Shown in pieces: positions 15,151-22,165 of a DNA stretch of 24,006 bases (the stretch's first letter is position 1; every line of letters begins with the position of its first letter). The notes under the pieces are model-generated. The model was not told the origin of the DNA. It ran no database searches and worked only from the letters and a program-made list of their open reading frames with translations. The position numbers and the translations under genes are program-made. Location of the stretch: positions 1 through 24,006 of the IMG/VR virus record IMGVR_UViG_3300044726_000165. One strand, given 5' to 3'. Origin of the DNA: a virus.

Positions 15151-16226
15151 TACGCCCTCTTTCTGAGTCGTGGTGCCCCGACCATCGCGAGCTGATCGTC
15201 TTGCCGGGCCTCGGCGTAGATCCGGAGCAGCATCTCCGGGTGTTTCCAATTGCCCTGCTTCTGGACGGCGCTGATCGGCGCGCCCTTCTGGAGCAGGTAC
15301 CGCGTGGCGCCCGTGCGGCGCGTCGCCCAGTGAAACGTCAGGCCGCCCTGCGCGCGGCCGTAGCGGAGGCCGGCCTTCTTGCAGAGGTATTCGAAGCGCT
15401 GGCGCACGGAGCCGACCCAGTCCCGCGGGTTTCTGGCGCGTCGGAACTTCGCGAAGTAGTACCGCTCCTCCGTCCGCTCGATCACCTTCAGGACGGCCAG
15501 GGCGCGGGGCGACAGGGCCGTCTCGTACGCCTCCCCGCTTTTCGCGTGCTTGACATACAGCCACTGGCCGTCGTGCTCGCTCCGCTCGAGGTCGAGCAGG
15601 TCCCCGAGGCGGATCATGGTATCGATCCCGAGGATGATGATCGCCTTGTCCTGGGCATCCTCCGCGACCTCGAGCAGCTTGTGCTCTTCGGCCGGCTGCA
15701 GCAGGCGCCGTTTGATGGGCGGCGCTTTCAGGCGCTTCAGGCCGACGATCGGCGAGGCCGCGAGGTACGGGCCGACCGCATCGCGCAGCATCCCTTTGAG
15801 GATGTCGATCTCCCGATTGATGGTCCGCGGGCCGCAGCCGTCGGCGGTCCGGTCGGCCATGTAGGCCCGGACGCGATCGGCGTCGATGGCCGAGAGCAGC
15901 TCGGCGTCGAACGCCCGCCGGAGCGGCTTCAGCGCCTCGACTTCGCGCAGGGCGCCACGGCGGAGCGCGATGACGTCGCGGGCGTACCGCTCGGCATAGA
16001 CGGCAAAGCGCACCATCGGCGGGCCGTTGGGTAGTCGCCGCACCTTCCGCTCCGCGATCTCGAGCATCCGGCGCTGATACTTCTCGACCGCGAGCGCCTT
16101 ATTGTCTTTCTTTTGGGTCGTCGTCTCGCCGATAAGAATCTTGCTGCTCTCGCGCTGCTGCCCTTTCGGCGCGCTCTCGAGATGCAGCCAGTAGTACGGC
16201 GAGTCGTCGCGGGTGAAGACGCCCAT
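15150..16226 (-). CDS. int: Tyrosine-type integrase
   Basis: A 358-residue site-specific recombinase expected to join attP to the host tRNA-Ala gene and, with a directionality factor, excise. An N-terminal arm-binding part (about 1-70), a core-binding SAM-like domain (about 71-165) and a catalytic domain (about 175-345) are visible. Catalytic residues by motif are R206 (DTMIRLGDLLDL), K229 (KHAKSGEAYET), H299/R303 (TFHWATRRTGAT), W327 in QGNWKHPEM and Y337 (LLRIYAEA). The H-to-R spacing is one residue longer than the usual HxxR, and tryptophan replaces the second histidine as in Cre. Its ATG directly follows the TAG of an 82-residue gene. It reads toward the attP core. Confidence 0.93.
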   Translation of the reverse strand: MGVFTRDDSPYYWLHLESAPKGQQRESSKILIGETTTQKKDNKALAVEKYQRRMLEIAERKVRRLPNGPPMVRFAVYAERYARDVIALRRGALREVEALKPLRRAFDAELLSAIDADRVRAYMADRTADGCGPRTINREIDILKGMLRDAVGPYLAASPIVGLKRLKAPPIKRRLLQPAEEHKLLEVAEDAQDKAIIILGIDTMIRLGDLLDLERSEHDGQWLYVKHAKSGEAYETALSPRALAVLKVIERTEERYYFAKFRRARNPRDWVGSVRQRFEYLCKKAGLRYGRAQGGLTFHWATRRTGATRYLLQKGAPISAVQKQGNWKHPEMLLRIYAEARQDDQLAMVGAPRLRKRA

Positions 16227-16475
16227 CTAGCGCCGGCGGCCTGGTTGGACCCGACGCTGGCGACACTGCTGGGCCGCCAACTTCGTGGTGTCGAGAATCC
16301 CTTGCATCACCCCGGCTCGCTCCTCGGCGAGTACGTACAGGTCGTTGAGGTGTTCGCTGAAGGCCTTCGCCAGGGGCACGCCTCGGATCGTCGCTGGCGT
16401 GGGACGGGGAATGAGGACCCCGCGCTGCGTGTGTGGGAGGACGAGATACAAACACGGAGGACGCACTCTAGCCAT
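16227..16475 (-). CDS. Hypothetical protein between repressor and integrase
   Basis: An 82-residue basic protein. The ATG at 16475 is preferred because AGGTGGG lies just before it; a longer frame to 16625 shadows the repressor gene. The N-terminal part is hydrophobic and arginine-rich (MARVRPPCLYLVLPHTQRGVLIPRP). Then comes a helix VPLAKAFSEHLNDLYVLAEERAGVMQGILDTTKLAAQQ and a basic tail QRRVQPGRRR. Its TAG abuts the integrase ATG, so the two are co-translated. It could be a recombination partner, but no excisionase-type winged helix is evident. Confidence 0.65.
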   Translation of the reverse strand: MARVRPPCLYLVLPHTQRGVLIPRPTPATIRGVPLAKAFSEHLNDLYVLAEERAGVMQGILDTTKLAAQQCRQRRVQPGRRR

Positions 16476-16503
16476 AACCCACCTCGCCGCTGTCCTGAAT
16501 GGA

Positions 16504-17025
16504 TCAAGATTTCTTCTTGAGCTGTGGCGCGACGATGGGGAGCGTCGGCGCCTGGGTCGCGGGCGATTGGCCGTCGTTATTGAGCGAGGCCAGCATCGTT
16601 TCCACGAGGGCGATCTGCGACTCATCGAGGCGGATCAGGGCGCCCAAGATGAGGGCGATGTGTTCCCGTTGGTCTTCTGACAAGTCAGCCGTGAATAACG
16701 CCTTGATGGCGTGTTTGACTTCCGCCCCCGCGTGATGAAAGCGCTGCGCGAGCCGCAAGTCCTCTTGCAATAAATCCTTCAAGAGCGGATCGGGGGTCTG
16801 GCCCGCCTCCGCATCATCGGCGAGGAGTTGATCCAGGGTCAGATCCATCGCCACGGCGATCCGTGCCACCTGCTTCTCTCTCGTGTGGCGCATGCCCGTC
16901 TCGAAACCTTGGAGACAGCCCACCGAAATCCCGGCGTTGGCCGCGAATTGGACTTGACTCATGGCGCCATGCTCCCGGCGCCATGCGATCACGCGTGCGG
17001 CCGCCTGGTGATAGCGCCGATACAT
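16504..17025 (-). CDS. XRE-family repressor (CI-like)
   Basis: Likely the lysogeny repressor, transcribed divergently from the early operon. From ATG 17025 it has 173 residues. An XRE helix-turn-helix occupies about 20-65 (SQVQFAANAGISVGCLQGFETGMRHTREKQVARIAVAMDLTLDQLLAD). A helical C-terminal part follows (LLKDLLQEDLRLAQRFHHAG ... SEDQREHIALILGALIRLDESQIALVETMLASL) that probably oligomerises; there is no LexA-type serine/lysine peptidase, so RecA-driven self-cleavage is not expected. A GTG at 17088 would add 21 residues and lies about where its own transcript might begin. The start is therefore uncertain. Confidence 0.8.
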   Translation of the reverse strand: MYRRYHQAAARVIAWRREHGAMSQVQFAANAGISVGCLQGFETGMRHTREKQVARIAVAMDLTLDQLLADDAEAGQTPDPLLKDLLQEDLRLAQRFHHAGAEVKHAIKALFTADLSEDQREHIALILGALIRLDESQIALVETMLASLNNDGQSPATQAPTLPIVAPQLKKKS

Positions 17026-17110
17026 CGCCTCATTGTCTGTGTCGTTCACGGCACGGTCAACGATCAGAAGGGGGTGGGTCCCGAGCACGATAGCAAGCGT
17101 AAATTAACTG

Positions 17111-17126
17111 GTTGACACAAGTCAAC
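17111..17126 (+). promoter_or_regulatory. Operator palindrome GTTGAC-N4-GTCAAC
   Basis: A perfect 6-bp inverted repeat with a 4-bp spacer overlaps the -35 box of the early promoter and contains an oppositely oriented TTGACT that could serve the repressor promoter. Related half-sites are GTTAAC at 17150-17155 and GTCAAC at 17056-17061. A dimeric XRE protein bound here would block the early promoter. Confidence 0.7.
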
Positions 17127-17139
17127 TTAGTTGTATATT
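17112..17139 (+). promoter_or_regulatory. Early rightward promoter
   Basis: TTGACA (17112-17117), a 16-bp spacer and TATATT (17134-17139) form a near-consensus sigma-70 promoter in an AT-rich island within GC-rich DNA. Transcription would begin near 17146, leaving only about 11 bases before the ATG of the Cro-like gene and no Shine-Dalgarno sequence. Confidence 0.75.
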
Positions 17140-17156
17140 GTGTCGAAAAGTTAACT

Positions 17157-17384
17157 ATGTTCCTCAAATTGGCGCGCAAAGTCGCCGGGCTCACCCAGGG
17201 CGAGCTCGCCAAACAGGCGGGCGTCACCAAGTCATTTATTTCGCTGCTCGAGAGCGGCAAGCGCGACATCCGGTCCGTGGGCTACGAAACGGTCGCGCGC
17301 ATTGCCGAGGCGCTCGGCGTGAGCCCGCAGGAGTTGTTCCCGCTGGACATCCGGAAATCTCAGCGCACGAAGAGGCCAGCATGA
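17157..17384 (+). CDS. Cro-like XRE transcription regulator
   Basis: A 75-residue single-domain helix-turn-helix protein and first gene of the early operon. The motif LARKVAGLTQGELAKQAGVTKSFISLLESGKRDIRSVGYETVARIAEALGVSPQELFPLD is a textbook XRE domain (residues about 4-60), with a short basic tail. ATG 17157 is chosen: the alternative TTG at 17112 coincides with the -35 box. It probably binds the same operator as the divergent repressor and controls the lysis-lysogeny switch. The stop overlaps the next ATG (ATGA). Confidence 0.85.
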   Translation: MFLKLARKVAGLTQGELAKQAGVTKSFISLLESGKRDIRSVGYETVARIAEALGVSPQELFPLDIRKSQRTKRPA

Positions 17385-17593
17385 TGTCGCCCAGTCCCTA
17401 TCTCACCGCCCATGAAGCCATGGCGTACCTCCGGCTCGGCTCGCTGAACATGCTGTACCGCCTCGTGAAGCAACACCACTTACCGTTCTGCCGCCGCGGG
17501 CGCCTGTACCTCTTCGATCAGCGCGAGATCGATGTCTGGCTGCACGGCTTCAACAGTGAGATTGAGTTCCATCGCGCGCGGCGCCGCGCGTGA
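17381..17593 (+). CDS. Excisionase-family HTH protein
   Basis: A 70-residue protein with a MerR/AlpA-like helix-turn-helix (HTH_17 type): YLTAHEAMAYLRLGSLNMLYRLVKQHHLPFCRRGRLYLFDQREIDVWLHG. This family includes phage recombination directionality factors and small transcription activators. ATG 17381 overlaps the Cro-like stop by four bases. Because it is separated from the integrase and expressed with early genes, it is a candidate excision factor; a role as early activator is equally possible. Confidence 0.8.
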   Translation: MMSPSPYLTAHEAMAYLRLGSLNMLYRLVKQHHLPFCRRGRLYLFDQREIDVWLHGFNSEIEFHRARRRA

Positions 17594-17627
17594 GCGCCGG
17601 CGCCTGGGCAGCAGGAGGAGGGGGAGG

Positions 17628-17894
17628 ATGGTGAAGCGTAGGACACGTGGCGGCGATCGGGTGGTCAATCAGCGCAGCGGCGAGGTGGACACGGCCTCGG
17701 AGTATCTCGAGAATCTGCGCGCGCTCGAACGTGCGGTGCAGCGGCTCGACGATGATCTCGCGGTGCTGCACGCGGACCTGAAGGCCGCGAGGGAAGCCCG
17801 AGAAAAGGCCGTCGCGCAGATACGGGCGGCCATCCGCGAAGGGGCGGTCTTGCCGCTGCTCGAGCTCGGCGACGAGACGCGGTTGAAGGCGTGA
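17628..17894 (+). CDS. Coiled-coil hypothetical protein
   Basis: An 88-residue protein with a basic N-terminus (MVKRRTRGGDRVVNQRSGEV) followed by a long heptad-like helix (SEYLENLRALERAVQRLDDDLAVLHADLKAAREAREKAVAQIRAAIREG) and a short acidic tail. ATG 17628 is chosen because AGGAGG (17613-17618) lies nine bases upstream in a purine-rich stretch; an upstream frame opening at 17532 overlaps the HTH gene. Likely dimeric. The function is unknown; being just before the replication initiator, it may act in early regulation or replication. Confidence 0.7.
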   Translation: MVKRRTRGGDRVVNQRSGEVDTASEYLENLRALERAVQRLDDDLAVLHADLKAAREAREKAVAQIRAAIREGAVLPLLELGDETRLKA

Positions 17895-17898
17895 TCCG

Positions 17899-18603
17899 AT
17901 GTGGGTGAAAGTCGACGACGGCTTCGTGGAACATCCCAAAGTGACGGCCGCCGCGGGTCATCTCGGCCCGAATAGCGTGGGACGGGTCGTCGCGGTGTGG
18001 CTCGAGGCGATCTGCTACGCGGCCCGGAATCTCACCGACGGGCTCGTGCCGCTGGCGGTCGCGCGCCGGTTCTTTACCGATCGGCGTCCACTGGAGGTGC
18101 TCGACGTGATGGCGCTCCCCGACGTTCGGTTGATGACGAAGACGGAGGCCGGGTACCGGTTTCACGACTTCGATCACTATCAACCCTCCGCGGCGTCGAT
18201 CAAGGCTAAGCGCCACCGCGATCGGGCGCGCAAATTCCACGCGGATTCCACGCGGAATCCAGACGGAATCCAGACGGAATCCACGCGGAATCGCGGCGGA
18301 ATCCACGCGGATTCCGCGCGGAATCCAGAGCGCTCGCGCGCGCGCGATCCCGTCCCGTCCCCAAGATCAAGAAAGAAAGAGCAGTGCGCTGACGCGCACG
18401 CCGCGTGTGCGCGTGTGCTCGTCAAACTCGCCCACCAGGTGCTCGACCGGCTGAGCGACGACGCAGACGCCCCACCCATGAGCGAACTCTGCGCCACGTT
18501 GAAAGACCTGGCGGCCGTGCACAAGGTCCCGTACGCCACCGGGCGGGACGTCACCAAGGCGATGGACTCGGCCCTCGCCCAACGACACGGGCGGGTCTCG
18601 TGA
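17899..18603 (+). CDS. Phage replication initiator (O-like)
   Basis: A 234-residue protein. The N-terminal domain (about 1-95: WVKVDDGFVEHPKVTAAAG ... VWLEAICYAARNLTDGLVPLAVARRFF ... YRFHDFDHYQPS) is the winged-helix-like start common to phage replication proteins. A basic hinge (KAKRHRDRARK) leads to three 11-residue repeats (114-146: HADSTRNPDGI, QTESTRNRGGI, HADSARNPERS), then a basic linker and a helical C-terminal part (ARVLVKLAHQVLDRLSDD ... ATGRDVTKAMDSALAQRHG). The DNA under the repeats is an array of 11-bp iterons, so the gene probably contains its own origin. No helicase or polymerase is encoded nearby; host DnaB would be recruited. Confidence 0.8.
   Translation: MWVKVDDGFVEHPKVTAAAGHLGPNSVGRVVAVWLEAICYAARNLTDGLVPLAVARRFFTDRRPLEVLDVMALPDVRLMTKTEAGYRFHDFDHYQPSAASIKAKRHRDRARKFHADSTRNPDGIQTESTRNRGGIHADSARNPERSRARDPVPSPRSRKKEQCADAHAACARVLVKLAHQVLDRLSDDADAPPMSELCATLKDLAAVHKVPYATGRDVTKAMDSALAQRHGRVS
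18233..18331 (+). repeat. Nine 11-bp iterons: probable replication origin
   Basis: Nine head-to-tail 11-bp units (consensus GAATCCACGCG; variants GATTCCACGCG, GAATCCAGACG, GAATCGCGGCG, GATTCCGCGCG) run without gaps inside the replication initiator gene. The period is close to one DNA turn, placing sites on one face. A purine-rich, AT-richer run follows at 18362-18383. This is the layout of lambda ori inside gene O. Confidence 0.75.
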
Positions 18604-18959
18604 TGGCGGCCACCTGGACGCTCGCCCGGATCGAGACGCTGTGCGGCTGCTGCGGCGATGACCAGCACGGCCCGACCAGGATTCCCGCAGGCGCGCTCGT
18701 GCTCGAGCTGCGCCTACCAGGCGTCTCGCGGCCGAAGTACCGCTGCCAGGTGTGCGGTAAACACTACCGGCCGTTTACCGACGCGGACCTGCGGCAACTG
18801 CCGGCGCCGCCCATTGAAAGCCCCGCGCCGCGGGTGGCCGCGCCGGTGCGCCGGCTGCGCCTGGTCCGCGCGCCGCAGTCCTGGGCCTCGCTCGCCGAGT
18901 CCACCACGGGGCTCTTCGACCACGCGAAAGCGGCCGCCGGCGATCGGGAGGAGACATGA
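18603..18959 (+). CDS. Zn-ribbon-like hypothetical protein
   Basis: A 118-residue protein whose ATG overlaps the initiator stop by one base (TGATG). Cysteines occur as ETLCGCCGDD near residue 14 and as YRCQVCGKHYR near 48-51, giving a probable zinc ribbon. The C-terminal half is proline/alanine/arginine-rich and probably flexible, ending in a short helix SLAESTTGLFDHAKAAAG. The function is not known; similar small zinc-binding proteins are frequent in phage early operons. Its last codons overlap the PEP-CTERM gene. Confidence 0.7.
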   Translation: MAATWTLARIETLCGCCGDDQHGPTRIPAGALVLELRLPGVSRPKYRCQVCGKHYRPFTDADLRQLPAPPIESPAPRVAAPVRRLRLVRAPQSWASLAESTTGLFDHAKAAAGDREET

Positions 18960-19705
18960 AAACACTCGGGTTCACGCTCATCGTCATCGGCCTGGCCGCC
19001 CACGCGGAGGCATCGGCTTTGCTCAATTTTCGCTCTGGCGCGGCCGCGGTGCTGTGCGATACCCGCGTCGCCTTCTCGGCGGTCAACTGCGGCGCCGGCT
19101 TCACCGTCGTCGGCGACACGATCGGGTACGTCGGCCCGATCGGCGGCTGGTCGATCGACACCCTGGCTATTACTTCAAGTAACACACCGGGAATCACGCC
19201 GATCGGGAAGATCAATCTCGGCCTGGCGGATCTGCGTCACCTGAGCGGGACGGACGATCTGACGGTGGACTTCGGCCACGACTTCTTCGCCGCCCCGACG
19301 GGAAGTGATCGGGTGTTGACGTCCACCGGGGCGGCCGCGTACGACACCGCGGCGGGCGGGGACGCCTCCTCCCTGACCGGGTATGCGCGGACCGCGAACG
19401 ACATGGGCCTGGCCGCGCCGACGGCGGCCACGGCGCTGGACGTGCTCACGCTCACGCCCGGCTGTTTCCCGGCGGCCGGCTTCACGAAGAGCTGCGCGAT
19501 GGTGTCGCCTGAAGTGCCGTTTACGAACGTTGGCCCGTTCTACTCGCTGGCTGCGCGCGTCGAGATCCACCAACACACGAGCGCGACCGACCAGGTGAGC
19601 TACCTCGAGAAAGCCGCGGTCCAGCCCGTGCCGGAACCGGGAACGTGGCTCTTGATCGGGACGGGGCTGCTCCTCATGGGAATGCGCAAAAAGGTAAGCA
19701 GATGA
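18956..19705 (+). CDS. PEP-CTERM exported surface protein
   Basis: A 249-residue secreted protein. It has an N-terminal signal peptide ([21 protein letters not shown]) and a complete PEP-CTERM tail: VPEPGT at 225-230, a hydrophobic span [13 protein letters not shown] and a basic end RKKVSR. Exosortase (EpsH/Xrt) recognises such tails and processes the protein for the cell surface or extracellular matrix. The middle is beta-rich ([20 protein letters not shown] ... [20 protein letters not shown]), a pattern I recall from chromosomal PEP-CTERM proteins. Four cysteines (34, 45, 170, 180) could pair in the periplasm. ATG 18956 follows GGGAGGAG and overlaps the upstream stop (ATGA); its own stop overlaps the recombinase ATG (ATGA). 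Role inferred: it alters the lysogen or infected-cell surface. Confidence 0.85.
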   Translation: MKTLGFTLIVIGLAAHAEASALLNFRSGAAAVLCDTRVAFSAVNCGAGFTVVGDTIGYVGPIGGWSIDTLAITSSNTPGITPIGKINLGLADLRHLSGTDDLTVDFGHDFFAAPTGSDRVLTSTGAAAYDTAAGGDASSLTGYARTANDMGLAAPTAATALDVLTLTPGCFPAAGFTKSCAMVSPEVPFTNVGPFYSLAARVEIHQHTSATDQVSYLEKAAVQPVPEPGTWLLIGTGLLLMGMRKKVSR

Positions 19706-20574
19706 CACCGAACCTTGCCACCGTGCCGCAGGCGCTCGCGCTCTCGCCCGCCCTCTACACGCGCGACCAGATCGAGCTCATCAAGCGCCAGGTCGCCGTC
19801 GGCGTCACCGACGACGAGCTGAAGCTCTTTCTCTACCAGTGCCAGCGGACCGGCCTCGACGCGCTCACGCGCCAGATCTACGCCATCAAGCGGGGCGGGA
19901 AGCTCACCATCCAGACCGCGATCGATGGCTTCCGGCTCATCGCGCAACGGACCGGCGAGTATCGCGGCCAGGTGGGGCCGTTCTGGTGCGGGGAGTCGGG
20001 CGCCTGGGCGGACGTCTGGCTCTCGAGCGAACCGCCGGTGGCGGCCAAGATCGGTGTGTGGCGGCAAAACTTCGCCGAGCCAGTCTGGGGCGTGGCACGC
20101 ACCGACGCCTACGCCGCCCGGAACGACCGCGGCCAATTCGCCGGCCTCTGGCGCACGATGGCCGACACGATGATCGCGAAGTGTGCCGAGGCGCTCGCCT
20201 TGCGGAAGGCGTTCCCGCACGAGCTCAGCGGCGTCTACACCGGTGACGAGATGGCCCAGAGCGCCGGCGATGTCGATCAGGCCACCGGCGAGATCGTCGC
20301 CGACACGACGCCGGCGGTCGCGCGTCCCGAGACGATTGAGGTCAAGATCCTCGGCATCGTCAAGCGCCAGGTGAAGGACGGCCTCCAGAAGTTTGTCATC
20401 ACCGCGGACAATCAGCAGACGTACCACACGTTCTCGCTGACGCACGCGACGACGGCGAAAGACGCGCAGGCGGCCGGCCTGCCCGTCGAGATCACCTACC
20501 TCGACACGAAGTACGGCCGGTCGATTCAACACCTGCGCGAGCGCGACGATCCGCGCCCGGAGCCACCGCTCTAA
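19702..20574 (+). CDS. bet: Phage recombination protein Bet (RecT family)
   Basis: A 290-residue single-strand annealing recombinase of the Bet/RecT type, which pairs complementary strands during phage recombination and replication. Matches to the family pattern are [77 protein letters not shown] and [30 protein letters not shown]. The C-terminal about 80 residues are a variable domain ([32 protein letters not shown]). The ATG at 19702 overlaps the PEP-CTERM stop. The usual partner exonuclease (Exo/YqaJ type) and SSB are not seen in the window. Confidence 0.93.
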   Translation: MTPNLATVPQALALSPALYTRDQIELIKRQVAVGVTDDELKLFLYQCQRTGLDALTRQIYAIKRGGKLTIQTAIDGFRLIAQRTGEYRGQVGPFWCGESGAWADVWLSSEPPVAAKIGVWRQNFAEPVWGVARTDAYAARNDRGQFAGLWRTMADTMIAKCAEALALRKAFPHELSGVYTGDEMAQSAGDVDQATGEIVADTTPAVARPETIEVKILGIVKRQVKDGLQKFVITADNQQTYHTFSLTHATTAKDAQAAGLPVEITYLDTKYGRSIQHLRERDDPRPEPPL

Positions 20575-20585
20575 AGGGGAACCCC

Positions 20586-20999
20586 ATGCGATCGTGTCTT
20601 GTCGTCCTCGTCGCGCTCCTCTTCGCCGGTTGCCGGCCGGTCCAGATCGTCAACAATCTCCCGACGCAGCCCTCGACGACGCCGGCGGCGCCGGCCGTCG
20701 TGAAACATACGATCCAGTTCCGCGTCCTCGGGAACGCCTCGAGTGCCCGGGTCCGGTACTCGACGCCGGTCGATGGGCTCGGGCAAGTCGTGACGTCGCT
20801 CCCGTACTTCAACACGTTCACGGTTGCCGGCGAGTCGCTCTTCCTCTCGCTCGAAGCGACGCCGATCGGGTACGGCTATGGCGTGCTGTACCCGTTCCTG
20901 TCGGTGCAAATCGCCGTCGACAATACGGTCTTTCGTGAAGCAACGACGCAGGATTTCCTGCTGGCGCCGTTGTCGACCAGCGGGCAGTGGCGGCAATGA
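20586..20999 (+). CDS. MmpS-like lipoprotein
   Basis: A 137-residue predicted lipoprotein. A signal sequence ends in a lipobox FAGC (residues 13-16, lipid on C16). A proline/threonine-rich linker follows, and then an Ig-like beta domain (KHTIQFRVLGNASSARVRYSTPVDGLGQVVTSLPYFNTFTVAGESLFLSLEA ... VQIAVDNTVFREATTQDF) that resembles MmpS-type domains. AAAGGGGA precedes the ATG. It would sit in the cell envelope facing the periplasm or surface. Phage lipoproteins of this kind sometimes block superinfection, but no direct evidence exists here. Its stop overlaps the next ATG (ATGA). Confidence 0.75.
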   Translation: MRSCLVVLVALLFAGCRPVQIVNNLPTQPSTTPAAPAVVKHTIQFRVLGNASSARVRYSTPVDGLGQVVTSLPYFNTFTVAGESLFLSLEATPIGYGYGVLYPFLSVQIAVDNTVFREATTQDFLLAPLSTSGQWRQ

Positions 21000-21235
21000 C
21001 GGGGCCGATCCTTCCGCCTCCGATCCCGTCGTTCCTGCTTGACGATGTACGCGAGGCCGCGCAGTACCTCGAGGAGCTCGGCGAGGCGCCCGACACGCGC
21101 GTCCGCGATATCCACATGGCCCACAAACATTCGCGCCGGCTGTGGTCCGCCGCCCAGGCCGTCGAGCGGCTGCTCTTCGCCGTGGAGCAGATGAAGGGCG
21201 AGCGCCCGCGCCGGACGGGCAACGGCAATACCTGA
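20996..21235 (+). CDS. Small helical hypothetical protein
   Basis: A 79-residue protein starting at ATG 20996, which overlaps the lipoprotein stop by four bases; a GTG three codons upstream is possible. It has a proline-rich start (TGPILPPPIPSF) and two helices (LLDDVREAAQYLEELGE and SRRLWSAAQAVERLLFAVEQMKG). No signal peptide or metal site is seen. Not recognised. Confidence 0.65.
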   Translation: MTGPILPPPIPSFLLDDVREAAQYLEELGEAPDTRVRDIHMAHKHSRRLWSAAQAVERLLFAVEQMKGERPRRTGNGNT

Positions 21236-21265
21236 ACTATTCATCGACTGCATAAGGAGAGACCC

Positions 21266-21541
21266 ATGGCCGAACCTACCGAAGAGATCGACGTCCAGAC
21301 GACGCTCGACACCTGGCTCGCGGAGCACACCGACGTCCAGCAGTACGTGATGAAGCTGTACTACGTGCCTGACGGCGCGGAGATTCCGCTCCCCGTGACG
21401 CACATGGTCCGGTGCACGGCCGTCGACGAGCCCCAGCTCGAGCTGCGCGTGGGCGTCGTCGCCACGCCGAACACGGCCGCGGTCGCGAACGTCATCCTGC
21501 GGATGATCGAACACGCCGCCGGAGACCCGAAAGTGATGTGA
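21266..21541 (+). CDS. Hypothetical protein
   Basis: A 91-residue acidic protein with a clear ribosome site AAGGAGAG ahead of ATG 21266. It reads EEIDVQTTLDTWLAEHTDVQQYVMKLYYVPDGAEIPLPVTHMVRCTAVDEPQLELRVGVVATPNTAAVANVILRMIEHAAG, suggesting a small alpha/beta fold. The 30-bp gap before it is the widest between 17628 and 22673 apart from the 34-bp gap at 17594-17627. No family recognised. Confidence 0.65.
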   Translation: MAEPTEEIDVQTTLDTWLAEHTDVQQYVMKLYYVPDGAEIPLPVTHMVRCTAVDEPQLELRVGVVATPNTAAVANVILRMIEHAAGDPKVM

Positions 21542-21544
21542 CGT

Positions 21545-21802
21545 ATGGCCAATCACGACGGCATCGCACGGATCGTGGTCTGTGCCCCCGCGAAGCTCCC
21601 CAGCTTCTTCACCGATGATCTGGACGGGACCTGCGCGATCTGTCAGCGGCCGGTCCGGTTCCGGCCGCATGTGCCGGCCGTGCGGGTCCTCGTGTGCCTC
21701 GAGTGCTACCTCATCCACGCCGAGCCCGGCGCCAACTGCGAGATCCTCAGCGAAGCGGCGAAGGAGCTCGCGGCGCTGGGCGTCCCCGTGCCGAAGTGGT
21801 GA
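21545..21802 (+). CDS. Small zinc-finger hypothetical protein
   Basis: An 85-residue protein with two CxxC pairs (GTCAICQRPVRF near residue 30 and LVCLECYLIH near 50), a typical four-cysteine zinc site, followed by a C-terminal helix CEILSEAAKELAALG. It starts three bases after the previous stop. First of three consecutive short genes with CxxC pairs in this operon. Nucleic acid or protein binding is likely; exact role unknown. Confidence 0.65.
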   Translation: MANHDGIARIVVCAPAKLPSFFTDDLDGTCAICQRPVRFRPHVPAVRVLVCLECYLIHAEPGANCEILSEAAKELAALGVPVPKW

Positions 21803-21806
21803 CCCG

Positions 21807-22001
21807 ATGCGCACCTGGCAGATCTGGTGTGATCACCCGCACACGTTCCGCGAGCGGCTGCCGGATGGCCAGGTGATCCTGGTCTGTCATACCTGCGGCC
21901 GCCGCGCGCCGGCGATTGCCAGGACCGACGACGAACGGGCGGCCATGCGGGCGAGGTTCCCAGATCCCCCGTCGCTCTCGGCGCGCAAGGAGCCGCGGTG
22001 A
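21807..22001 (+). CDS. Small zinc-ribbon hypothetical protein
   Basis: A 64-residue protein: WQIWCDHPHTFRERLPDGQVILVCHTCGRRAP with one C/H pair and one CxxC pair that could form a zinc ribbon, then a basic helix. ATG 21807 lies four bases after the upstream stop; its TGA overlaps the next GTG (GTGA). A longer frame from 21582 shadows the preceding gene. Confidence 0.6.
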   Translation: MRTWQIWCDHPHTFRERLPDGQVILVCHTCGRRAPAIARTDDERAAMRARFPDPPSLSARKEPR

Positions 22002-22165
22002 GAACCGCCCTCCAGCACTACTACGGGCGCCTGAAGGCGCAGCACCAGAAGGCGAGCGAGGAGCCCAAGTGCCCAGGCTGCGGGGAAACACGCCTGATCG
22101 ATCTCGACGTCCCGCGCCGCCGGTACGTCTGTGACGTGTGCAGCCGGCAATGGCCGAAAACGTGA
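21998..22165 (+). CDS. Small zinc-ribbon hypothetical protein
   Basis: A 55-residue protein with GTG start overlapping the previous stop by four bases. It has a helical basic start (ALQHYYGRLKAQHQKASEEP) followed by KCPGCGETRLIDLDVPRRRYVCDVCSRQW, a compact zinc ribbon with two CxxC knuckles about 20 residues apart. This resembles short zinc ribbons of transcription or replication accessory proteins. The next gene's ATG lies 16 bases inside it. Confidence 0.65.
   Translation: MRTALQHYYGRLKAQHQKASEEPKCPGCGETRLIDLDVPRRRYVCDVCSRQWPKT

Noticed and set aside
17112-17156. TTG start extending the Cro-like protein upstream
   Set aside because: The TTG is the -35 box of the promoter, so it would not be transcribed.
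18233-18331. CRISPR array
   Set aside because: Repeats are 11 bp, contiguous and in a coding frame, with no spacers.
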